32,256 bases of DNA from Alphaproteobacteria bacterium (lineage in GTDB: Bacteria; Pseudomonadota; Alphaproteobacteria; Caulobacterales; Caulobacteraceae), in assembly GCA_018820665.1 (NCBI GenBank), contig JAHJNW010000136.1, positions 1-32,256 of the forward strand. Direction: 5' to 3'. Below the pieces are notes generated by a model, which searched no databases, was not told the DNA's origin, and saw only the letters and a list, made by a program, of their open reading frames with translations. The translations under genes and the position numbers were made by a program. Shown here piece by piece: positions 7,476 through 15,137 of this stretch. Position 1 is the first letter of the stretch; each line of letters starts with the position of its first letter.

Positions 7476-8375
7476 TCAGGTCTTGGCCTGGGTCGTTTTT
7501 CCGGCCCCGGGGCCCACGCCCAGATCCGCCCCGGTGATCGGGTCAGAGTCGGGGTCGGAGGCCAGCCGGTCGGCCATGGCCTTGACCGTCGAGGCGGCCT
7601 TGCCCGTGAGCTCGACGCTGGCGCCGCCGTCTCCGCCGTCGACCGCCGCCTGGGCGTCGCGGTCATCGACCGTCTCCCACTGCTCGCCCTGGTTCCACGG
7701 CCCTTGGGCGTCGCCCTCGCCCTGGGACATGTTGTAGTATTTGTCGGCGAAATCCGGGTGGCCGGGCAGTTTGCCGGGCGGGAAGTTGGGCTGCATCGAG
7801 TACAGCGCCTTCTCGAACGACTTCTGGTGCGCCACCTCGCGCGTCATCAGGAAGGTCAGGGCGTCCTTGATGCCGGGGTCGTCGGTGACGTTGATCAGCC
7901 GCTCATAGACGATCTTGGCGCGCGACTCGGCGGCGATGTTGGAGCGCAGGTCGCAGGCCGGATCGCCGATCGAGTCGACATAGGCCGCGGTCCACGGCAC
8001 GCCGGCCGAGTTCACCAGAGCCGGGGCGCCGCCGTACAGGATGGAGGTGGTGTGGCTCTCGCCGCCCTCGTTCAGGGCCATGTAGAGCGCCGCCTCCTCC
8101 TCGGCCGCCTCGGACAGCCGACCCTTGATGCCGCGGTTGAGCATGGAGACGATCGAGCCGATCACTTCGAGGTGGCTGAGCTCTTCGGTGGCGATGTCGA
8201 GGAGCATGTCCTTGCGGCCCGGGTCCTCCTCGGCGAGGGCCTGGGTGAAGTAGCGCATGGCGGCGGCCAGTTCGCCCTGCGGCCCGCCGAACTGCTCCAG
8301 CATCAGGGTCGCGAGGGCGGGGTTCGGCTCGGACACCCTGACGGTGTACATGAGCCGTTTGTTGTGCATGAACAT
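7476..8375 (-). CDS. Manganese catalase (ferritin-like, di-Mn)
   Basis: A 299-residue non-haem catalase that dismutates hydrogen peroxide. Metal ligand candidates match the Lactobacillus plantarum enzyme pattern: Glu35 (QGEL), Glu65 and His68 (ATEELSHLE), Glu150 (AAESRAK) and His183 (REVAHQKSF). The C-terminal ~70 residues form a polar Gly/Asp-rich tail, as in KatN-type proteins. The ATG at 8375 is chosen because the protein family begins M(F)MHNKRLMYTVRV; the next Met at 8369 is also possible. An EcfG-like promoter (8415-8439) lies about 40 bases upstream. It sits between two S46 peptidase genes but on the opposite strand, so it has its own transcript. Confidence 0.93.
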   Translation of the reverse strand: MFMHNKRLMYTVRVSEPNPALATLMLEQFGGPQGELAAAMRYFTQALAEEDPGRKDMLLDIATEELSHLEVIGSIVSMLNRGIKGRLSEAAEEEAALYMALNEGGESHTTSILYGGAPALVNSAGVPWTAAYVDSIGDPACDLRSNIAAESRAKIVYERLINVTDDPGIKDALTFLMTREVAHQKSFEKALYSMQPNFPPGKLPGHPDFADKYYNMSQGEGDAQGPWNQGEQWETVDDRDAQAAVDGGDGGASVELTGKAASTVKAMADRLASDPDSDPITGADLGVGPGAGKTTQAKT

Positions 8376-8414
8376 GGATAGGAATTCCCAGCGGGCGGCA
8401 TGCCCTGCCCTGCC

Positions 8415-8439
8415 AATCGGCCCCGCGCCCCATCGTTCC
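8415..8439 (-). promoter_or_regulatory. Near-match EcfG-type promoter for the manganese catalase
   Basis: Read on the minus strand the site is GGAAC, 16 bases, GATT. This is one base from the three GGAAC-N16-GGTT sites elsewhere in the window and has the same spacing. It ends about 40 bases before the catalase start. Control of Mn catalase by the general stress sigma factor EcfG is plausible from what is known in alphaproteobacteria. Confidence 0.4.
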
Positions 8440-8463
8440 AGCTTGACCACGGAGTGAAACGCC

Positions 8464-10524
8464 ATGTCCCGATCACAAAGACTTGCACCCTCCCTGATCG
8501 CGCTTTGCCTCGCGGCGGGCGTTCACGGAGCGGCCAACGCCGAAGAGGGGATGTGGACCTTCGACAACTTCCCGATCGCGCGCGCCAACCAGACGCTGGG
8601 GACCAATATCGACCAGGCGTGGCTGGACCGGGTGCGGCTGTCGTCGGTCAAGTTCGGCGGCTGTTCGGCGGGCATCGTCTCGGGCGAGGGCCTGGTGATG
8701 ACCAACAACCACTGCGTCGCCAGCTGCGTCGCCAATCTGTCGACCCAGGCGGTCAACTACGCCGAGACCGGTTTCGCCCCGCGCACCCGCGAGGACGAGT
8801 TGAAATGCCCCGGCGGCTCAGCCGAGATCCTGACCGACATCTCTGACGTCACGACCCGGATGCACGCGGCCGGCGAGGGCCTGGACGGTCAGGCCTTCAC
8901 CCGGGCGCGCGACGCCGAGGCCGGCCGGATCGAGCAGGAGGCCTGCGCCGGCGACGCTACCGTGCGCTGTCAGGTCGTCAGCCTGTACCGCGGCGGCCAG
9001 TTCAAGCTGTACAAGTACCGGCGCTACACCGACGTGCGCCTGGCCTGGGCGCCCGAAGACCGGGCGGCGACGTTCGGCGGCGACCTCGACAATTTCAGCT
9101 TCCCGCGCTTCGCCATCGATGCGGCCTTCGTGCGCCTGTACGAGAACGGCCAGCCGGCAGCGACGCCGACCCACTTCACCTGGAACGCCGACCAGCCGGT
9201 CGAGGGCACGCCGGTGTTCGTCTCGGGCAGCCCGGGATCGACCCAGCGGCTGCTGACCCAGGACCAGCTGATGACGGTGCGGGACGTGGTCCTGCCGATG
9301 GACCAGCTGCTGGCTTCCGAGCTGCGCGGGCGGCTGATCCGCTTCGCGTCCGAGAGCGAGGAGAACGCCTTCATCGCCATGGACCCGATCGTCGGGCTGG
9401 AGAACACCTACAAGCGCGGGCGAGGCCGGATGGCGGCGCTGATCGACGTCGACTTCATGCGCGCCAAGGCGGAGCAGGAAGCCGACTTCCGGCGCCGCGC
9501 CGAAGCCGGCGACGGCGGGCCGTGGGCGGCGCTGGCGGCGGTTCAGCCGATCCAGCGCGAGCTGTATCCCGCCTATGCCCTGCTGGAAGGTCGGGCCGGC
9601 GGCGGCTCGCAGCTGTTCCGCTGGGCCCAGGCCCTGGTGCGCGGCGCGCAGGAACGCGAGAAACCCTCGGCCGAACGCCTGCCCGAATTTTCCGACAGCC
9701 GCCTGGCGTCGGTGCAGTCCGGTCTGTTCGCCGAGCGGCCGACCTATCCGGCGCTGGAGCAGGTCTATCTGGAATGGTGGCTGTCCAAGACGCGGGAGTG
9801 GCTGACGGTCGATGATCCGCGCGTGCGCAACCTGCTGGGCCGGGAGTCGCCGGAGGCCCTGTCGGCGCGACTGGTCGAGGGCTCGCGCCTGGCCGATCCG
9901 GCGGTGCGGCGGGCGCTGTGGGAGGGCGGACTGGCGGCGATCGAGGCCTCGGACGATCCGATGATCCGCTATGTGCTGTCGATCCAGGACGACGCCCGCG
10001 CGGTGCGGTCCGACTGGGAAGCGCGGGTCGAGGCGCCGACGGCGCGGGCGTCCGAGCAGCTCGCGGCCTTGCGCTTCCAGACCTATGGCGACGCCGTTTA
10101 TCCGGATGCGACCGGCACCCTGCGGCTGACCTATGGCCGGATCGAGGGCACGGACGTGCCGGGGCAGCGGTTCGGCGCCTTCACCACCTTCGCCGGGCTG
10201 TGGGACCGGGCGACCGGCGCGCCGCCGTTCGACGTGGCGCCCAAACTGCTCGCCGCGAAGGACCGGATCGACGGCGACACGGTGCTGAACATGGCGGTGT
10301 CATCCGACACCATCGGCGGGTCGTCAGGCTCGCCCGTCGTCAATGAGGCGGGCGAGATCGTGGGGGCGAATTTCGACTCCACCGTCCTGACCCAGCGCAA
10401 CGCCTATGGCTATGACGTCAAGGTCAACCGCTCGGTGATCGTGACCACCACGGCGGTGACCACGGCGCTGCGCGACGTCTATGGCATGGAGCGGCTGGTG
10501 GCGGAGTTGGGGGTCGCTGAGTGA
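8464..10524 (+). CDS. S46 family dipeptidyl peptidase (DPP7/DPP11-like), paralog 2
   Basis: A 686-residue secreted serine peptidase, roughly half identical by eye to the gene at 5337. The signal peptide covers residues 1-27 (cleavage after ANA). Triad candidates are His83 in TNNHC, Asp219 in FPRFAID, and Ser621 in GGSSGSPV. At the specificity position the DPP7-type Gly is replaced by Ser (FDSTV, about residue 639), and the following loop differs strongly from paralog 1, so P1 preference has probably diverged. GGAG at 8451-8454 lies 9 bases before the ATG. The stop TGA directly abuts copy 3 of the heptad-armed repeat. No ordinary terminator is seen, and the repeat may serve as one. Confidence 0.93.
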   Translation: MSRSQRLAPSLIALCLAAGVHGAANAEEGMWTFDNFPIARANQTLGTNIDQAWLDRVRLSSVKFGGCSAGIVSGEGLVMTNNHCVASCVANLSTQAVNYAETGFAPRTREDELKCPGGSAEILTDISDVTTRMHAAGEGLDGQAFTRARDAEAGRIEQEACAGDATVRCQVVSLYRGGQFKLYKYRRYTDVRLAWAPEDRAATFGGDLDNFSFPRFAIDAAFVRLYENGQPAATPTHFTWNADQPVEGTPVFVSGSPGSTQRLLTQDQLMTVRDVVLPMDQLLASELRGRLIRFASESEENAFIAMDPIVGLENTYKRGRGRMAALIDVDFMRAKAEQEADFRRRAEAGDGGPWAALAAVQPIQRELYPAYALLEGRAGGGSQLFRWAQALVRGAQEREKPSAERLPEFSDSRLASVQSGLFAERPTYPALEQVYLEWWLSKTREWLTVDDPRVRNLLGRESPEALSARLVEGSRLADPAVRRALWEGGLAAIEASDDPMIRYVLSIQDDARAVRSDWEARVEAPTARASEQLAALRFQTYGDAVYPDATGTLRLTYGRIEGTDVPGQRFGAFTTFAGLWDRATGAPPFDVAPKLLAAKDRIDGDTVLNMAVSSDTIGGSSGSPVVNEAGEIVGANFDSTVLTQRNAYGYDVKVNRSVIVTTTAVTTALRDVYGMERLVAELGVAE

Positions 10525-10646
10525 TTAGTGGCTAGTGGCTAGTGGCCAGTGGCTGGCCGCCGCCGGTGCGAAGGCGCGGCCCGCGCCGCCCTTCCGCCGC
10601 CAGAGAAGCAGCGACCACTAGTCACTAATCACTAGCCACTAGCCAC
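10525..10646. repeat. Intergenic repeat, copy 3 (complete heptad-armed element)
   Basis: The left arm TTAGTGGCTAGTGGCTAGTG begins at the base after the peptidase stop codon. The core includes CGCCGCCCTTCCGCCGCCAG (10587-10606 region), and the right arm (10615-10646) carries CCACTAGTCACTAATCACTA and two more ACTAGCC heptads. It ends 12 bases before the pgsA stop. The element fills the whole convergent gap, fitting a bidirectional terminator-like or parasitic 3'-end element. Confidence 0.8.
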
Positions 10647-10658
10647 GCCTCGCAGCGG

Positions 10659-11303
10659 CTAGAGCTGGCTCATCTTCTGCTGGGCCTTGGCGAAATACTG
10701 CCAGCCGGTCCAGACGGTGACGATGGCGGCGAGCCAGATCAGCACATAGGCGAAGGTCTGGAAATGCGGCTGCCATTCCAGCGGCAGGCCGAAGCCGTCC
10801 CACAGCAGGACCAGCTGAAGCGCCGCGAGGGCGACCATCTGCAGGGTCGTCTTCCACTTGGCCAGCAGGGTGACCGGCAGTTTGACCTTGCCCGCCACCG
10901 TCTCACGCAGGGCCGAGACGGCGAACTCCCGGAACAGGATCAGGCCGCAGGGAATGGCGATCTGCGGCACCGAGCCCCAGGCCAGGACGCCGAGGATAGC
11001 GCCGGTGACGAGGATCTTGTCGGCGATCGGATCGAGGATCGCGCCCCACCGGGTGGTGGCGTGCCAGCGGCGGGCCAGATAGCCGTCGACCCAGTCGGTC
11101 GAGGCGGCGACGATGAAGATGACGAAGGCGGTCCGGCCGAAGCGGAACTGGTCGTCAGGGCTCAGATAGTTGGAGAGCATGGGAATGCCCTGCGGCGCCG
11201 CCCCGGCCAGGATCAGGAACATCACCACCCCGGCGATCAGGCGCAGGCCGGTGAGAATGTTCGGGATGGGGTTGGCGTGGTGGGTGGGGGTCATGGAGGA
11301 CAT
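10659..11303 (-). CDS. pgsA: CDP-diacylglycerol--glycerol-3-phosphate 3-phosphatidyltransferase
   Basis: This enzyme makes phosphatidylglycerophosphate, the committed step to phosphatidylglycerol, at the inner membrane. The 214-residue protein has the full CDP-alcohol phosphotransferase motif: Asp70, Asp73-Gly74, Ala77-Arg78, Gly88, Asp91 and Asp95, in DWVDGYLARR through GAILDPIAD. Several hydrophobic spans surround it. Two starts are possible, ATG 11303 (AGCAGG close upstream) and ATG 11294; the choice is uncertain. It is the last gene of a minus-strand run, 45 bases after the carbonic anhydrase. Confidence 0.93.
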   Translation of the reverse strand: MSSMTPTHHANPIPNILTGLRLIAGVVMFLILAGAAPQGIPMLSNYLSPDDQFRFGRTAFVIFIVAASTDWVDGYLARRWHATTRWGAILDPIADKILVTGAILGVLAWGSVPQIAIPCGLILFREFAVSALRETVAGKVKLPVTLLAKWKTTLQMVALAALQLVLLWDGFGLPLEWQPHFQTFAYVLIWLAAIVTVWTGWQYFAKAQQKMSQL

Positions 11304-11348
11304 CCTGCTTCAACGCCGATGTGCCACGCTTCGATGCGTGAGGCGAGG

Positions 11349-11969
11349 CTACAGGGCCGTGAAGCGACCCGGGCCGGCGAGGGCGCGAAGAATTCCGTCG
11401 GCGATGCCGAAATGCAGCCCGGTGAGGGTCAGTTCGCCGGCGGCCTCGCGCTCGGCGATCCAGGGGAAGGTGCGCAGGTTTTCGATCGACAGCCGCACCA
11501 CCGCCTCCTCGGCGGCCTGTTCGACCTGATCGGGCTCGACCGCTTCGGCGACGCGGCGGACCACGGGCGCGCCCTGCCGGACCCAGGGGGCGACGAAGTC
11601 CTGGCAGTTGTCGGGCGCGCCGTTGAGCATGGCGTTGACCCCGCCGCAGTGGGCGTGGCCCATGACGACGATTCGGGAAACGCCCAGGACCTTGACCCCG
11701 AACTCCAGCGCCGCCGAGACGCCGTGCAGCAGGCCGTCCGGCTCGTACGGCGGCACCAGATTGGCGACGTTGCGAACCACGAACAGCTGGCCCGGGGCCG
11801 TGTCAAAGATCAGGGCCGGGTCGGCGCGGCTGTCGGAACAGGCGACCACCAGGGTATGCGGGCGCTGGCCGTGGGCGGCCAGCGCCTCGTACTCGGCCTT
11901 GGCGGCCGGCCAGCGTTCGCTGCGGAAGCGGCGATAGCCCGCGGCCAGTTCGTCAGATGACTCGCTCAT
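11349..11969 (-). CDS. Beta-class carbonic anhydrase
   Basis: This enzyme interconverts CO2 and bicarbonate in the cytoplasm. In the 206-residue protein the zinc ligands are Cys44 (ACSDSR), His105 and Cys108 (GHAHCGG), and the Asp46-Arg48 dyad is intact. The segment FVVRNVANLVPPYE is typical of the family. The ATG at 11967-11969 gives a normal family length; the open frame upstream overlaps the TPR gene antiparallel in frame sense and is not coding. It lies between the DUF3857 protein (43-base gap) and pgsA (45-base gap), all co-oriented. Confidence 0.93.
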   Translation of the reverse strand: MSESSDELAAGYRRFRSERWPAAKAEYEALAAHGQRPHTLVVACSDSRADPALIFDTAPGQLFVVRNVANLVPPYEPDGLLHGVSAALEFGVKVLGVSRIVVMGHAHCGGVNAMLNGAPDNCQDFVAPWVRQGAPVVRRVAEAVEPDQVEQAAEEAVVRLSIENLRTFPWIAEREAAGELTLTGLHFGIADGILRALAGPGRFTAL

Positions 11970-12012
11970 ACCCGCGCCATGCCCCAATCCCCGGACGCGC
12001 GCCAGCCCGATC

Positions 12013-15000
12013 TCACTGGCCGAGGCCAGGATTGCGGGCCTCGAAGACAACAAAATCCTCGGCGACGTCGATGTCGCGGCGGCGCGCCCGTTCGAGATCC
12101 TCGCGGCCGGCTTCATCCCCCAGGGCGAGACGGGCGAGGCCCAGGCCATAGATGGACGGGGCCTGATCCGGCGCGGCGGCCACGGCCCGCTCGTAGTCGG
12201 CCCGCGCTTCCTCGTACCGTCCCATCTGCAGCAGGACCATGGCCCGGCTGTCGATGAAGGCCGCTTCCCCGGCCGCCAGGGCGGCGTTGCAATCGGCCAG
12301 CGCCTGATCCAGATCGAACGCCTCCAGCGCCTGCGCCCAGCAGACATTGTTGAGCAGCACCGGGTCGCCCGGCCCCATCCCCCGCATGGCGGAAAAATCG
12401 GCGCGCGCGCCCGCGGCATCCCCGAGGGAGGCGCGCAGCTGACCACGGAGGCCCAACAGGCTGGTCGAGTCGGACGCGGTTTCGAGGGCGCGGTCCAAAA
12501 CGGGGAGCGCCTGCTCCGGACGCCCCGCCCGCCTGTCGAGGCGGACCAGCGAGTCCAGGGCCACATCATCCGCCGGGTCGTCGTCGAGGCGCGCGGCGAT
12601 GAGCGCGCGGGCCTCCTCGCCGCGATCGAGACGGATCAAGGCCCGCAGTTCGCCGAACGCACCGGTCGGACTGGACGGAGCGGCGGTCTTGAGCGCGCGG
12701 TAGTCGGCGAGGGACCGTTCCCAGCGGCCCAGCTGGTAGTAGGCCGCCCCGCGCGCCGACAGGGCCGTCACATCGGACGGATCAAGCCGCAGCGCCACCG
12801 AGAAGGCGACGACCGCCTCGTCGTACCGGCCCTGACCGTAGGCGGCCAACCCCTGACCGACGGCCGCCGCCTGATCAGCCGGATCAAGGTCGACGGCATG
12901 GTCGTAGTCCGCGCGAGCGCCGTCGAAATCACGCGCCGCGGCCCGGGCCGCGCCCCGCGCCCGCACGGCCTCGGCGTTGTCGGGATCGCGTTCGATCGCG
13001 GCATCGAGCAGCGCCAGGGCGCCGTCATCGTCGCCGGCGGCGCTGAGGCGGCCGGCGCGGGCCACGAGATCGGCCGTGTCGCTGTCGCCCGGCTGCTGGC
13101 GCGCGGCGTCGCCGCTGGTCGCCACATAATCGGCCGGAGCGCGAAGGCGCAGCGGCAGGGCCGATGCGGTCTCCGCGCGGGTCCGCGCCGCGACCATGTC
13201 GTCGGCGCTGATCTCGGGCGTCAGACTGGTCAGGGTGACGGCGACCTCGGCGACACCGTCGGTCAGCGCGCCACGGCGTTCCATGCGAAAGCCGCCGCCT
13301 TCCATCACCTGATCGCCACCCTCCAGCTGGAAGCCCTGACCCTCATAGGGCAGGGCCACGCGGACAACCGAACGCGTCATGGTGGGATGGCTGATGGCGT
13401 AGGGGGCGTCGCTGAAGCGGGCGAGGACGCCCTTGCGCTCGCCGCTGACCGGCAGAACCAGCGCGGTGTCCGGCACCGCCATGACGCGCCCGCCGGTCCC
13501 GTTGATCCAGCTGGTCCGGGTCGAACCGCGCATGATCAGGCGGAGCACATTGCCGGGCTCGTCGTAGCGGCTTTCGACGGAGTCGATGGTCGTCCCTGTG
13601 TCGGCGCTGTCCCATTGCGCCTTGAACATGGTCTCCAGCTGGTCGGGCGGGATGCTTCCGAACTGGCGGCGCGCGGATGTGGCGTAGTCGCCGCGGTAGA
13701 CAATCTCGAGAGTCAGGTCCGCGTCCGCGTCCAGACCCGCGCGCGCGTCCATGTCCATGACGACCTCCATGGTCGGGACGGTCAGCGGCGGCTGGACGAT
13801 CGGTTCGAGGCCGGCGCCGGCCGCCCGGACCGGCAGGCCCCAGTGGTACGGCGGAGGCACCAGGCCGTCGAGCGTGCGGTCCCCGATCCGGGTGCCGTCC
13901 ATCCAGTAGGCGGCGCCGTCGACATCAGCGCGGACGATGACGTGATCGAACCACGCCAGAAGCGGCATCTGGGCGTCCAGCCCGTCGCCCCAGCGGGTGC
14001 TGACCAGAACCGCCTCGGCCTCGATGCCCAGCCCCTTGAGCAAGGCCAGAAGCAATACGGTCTTGCCCTTGCAGTCGCCGTAGCGGCTGCGCCAGACTTC
14101 ATCGGCCGAGGCCGGCGTATAGTTGCCTTCGCCCATGGACAGGGCGAGGTAGCGGACCTGGTCCTCGACCAGCCGCAAGGCCGCCATGGCCCGGCCCGCA
14201 TCGGTATCGTGGGTCGCGCGGATCCGTTCGATTTCGGCCAGCAGCGGCGAGCCGGCCTCCAGCGTCGCGCCCTGCTCATAAAGCGGAGCCATCAGCCGGG
14301 AGGCGTCAGCCCAGTCGACGAAATCGGTGAACTGGACCGTGCGGGACACGGTGAAGCGGGTGGGGATGTCGTCAGGGAAGCGTTCAGGCGTCAGGTTTCG
14401 GGCGTCGATCTCATACACCCAGTCCGGACCGACGCGGCGCGGGCGGACGTCCGCCCATGGCGCCGAGGCCATGACGCGCATCGGGTGCTCGTCCGACCAG
14501 CTGGCGCGCAGGTGGTAGTGATCCAATGACTGGCCTGAGTTGGCCCCATCGAAGGCTTCGAGGTGCGGGGCCAGCACCCCGAGGGTGTCATGGATGGTGT
14601 ACGCCAGCTCGAGAATGTCGCCGACGCGCAGGTCGCGTGGCTGAAGGGTGGCGGTGAGCTGACCGTCCAGCATGGCCGCCTCGAGGTTGTTCTCGCGGCG
14701 GATGGTTTCGAACTCCTGATTGGCGAGCACGTCGATGGTCTCGCCCTCGCGGATGATGCGCAGGGCGTGGACCTGGATGGTTTCGCGCGGCGGGCTCCAG
14801 ACGAGGCTCACCGTTCCGACGTTGCTCAGGCCCTGACGGGTCAGGACTTGAAAGCGCTGCAGCGTGTAGGTGTGGGATCCGGTCGTGTCGAAGCGGATCT
14901 GATGGTTGATCGTCAGCACCCGGACGGCCGCGTCGCCGACGGCGGCGGTGGGTTGATCCGCCGGAAGCGTCTGCACCCAGGCCGGAGCGGGCGCGCGTTC

Positions 15001-15075
15001 CACCTGCTGCGCCGACGCGGTCGTCGCGAACATGATCAAGGATGCGGCGACCGCCGCGAACCAGTTACCAGTCAT
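12013..15075 (-). CDS. DUF3857 / transglutaminase-like / TPR repeat protein, secreted
   Basis: A 1,020-residue envelope protein. A signal peptide (about residues 1-23, ending ASAQQ) is followed by a DUF3857 region (about 50-250), then a transglutaminase-like domain with the full Cys-His-Asp set: Cys335 in YGDCKGK, His378 in WFDHVIV, Asp393 in YWMDGT. From about residue 660 the C-terminal third is a run of TPR-like helices, with repeated A-x-x-D-x-x-x-A-L and Y-x-x-A-x-x-D-Y spacing. The active site looks intact, so a peptidase, amidase or transglutaminase reaction in the periplasm is possible; the substrate is unknown. ATG 15075 is chosen over an upstream codon because GGGGGA precedes it and the signal peptide then starts normally. 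Confidence 0.88.
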   Translation of the reverse strand: MTGNWFAAVAASLIMFATTASAQQVERAPAPAWVQTLPADQPTAAVGDAAVRVLTINHQIRFDTTGSHTYTLQRFQVLTRQGLSNVGTVSLVWSPPRETIQVHALRIIREGETIDVLANQEFETIRRENNLEAAMLDGQLTATLQPRDLRVGDILELAYTIHDTLGVLAPHLEAFDGANSGQSLDHYHLRASWSDEHPMRVMASAPWADVRPRRVGPDWVYEIDARNLTPERFPDDIPTRFTVSRTVQFTDFVDWADASRLMAPLYEQGATLEAGSPLLAEIERIRATHDTDAGRAMAALRLVEDQVRYLALSMGEGNYTPASADEVWRSRYGDCKGKTVLLLALLKGLGIEAEAVLVSTRWGDGLDAQMPLLAWFDHVIVRADVDGAAYWMDGTRIGDRTLDGLVPPPYHWGLPVRAAGAGLEPIVQPPLTVPTMEVVMDMDARAGLDADADLTLEIVYRGDYATSARRQFGSIPPDQLETMFKAQWDSADTGTTIDSVESRYDEPGNVLRLIMRGSTRTSWINGTGGRVMAVPDTALVLPVSGERKGVLARFSDAPYAISHPTMTRSVVRVALPYEGQGFQLEGGDQVMEGGGFRMERRGALTDGVAEVAVTLTSLTPEISADDMVAARTRAETASALPLRLRAPADYVATSGDAARQQPGDSDTADLVARAGRLSAAGDDDGALALLDAAIERDPDNAEAVRARGAARAAARDFDGARADYDHAVDLDPADQAAAVGQGLAAYGQGRYDEAVVAFSVALRLDPSDVTALSARGAAYYQLGRWERSLADYRALKTAAPSSPTGAFGELRALIRLDRGEEARALIAARLDDDPADDVALDSLVRLDRRAGRPEQALPVLDRALETASDSTSLLGLRGQLRASLGDAAGARADFSAMRGMGPGDPVLLNNVCWAQALEAFDLDQALADCNAALAAGEAAFIDSRAMVLLQMGRYEEARADYERAVAAAPDQAPSIYGLGLARLALGDEAGREDLERARRRDIDVAEDFVVFEARNPGLGQ

Positions 15076-15137
15076 CAGAGTCCCCCTACTCCCGCTCAGG
15101 TTTAGCACGGAGACGAGGAACCGCCAGAGCTCGGGCT

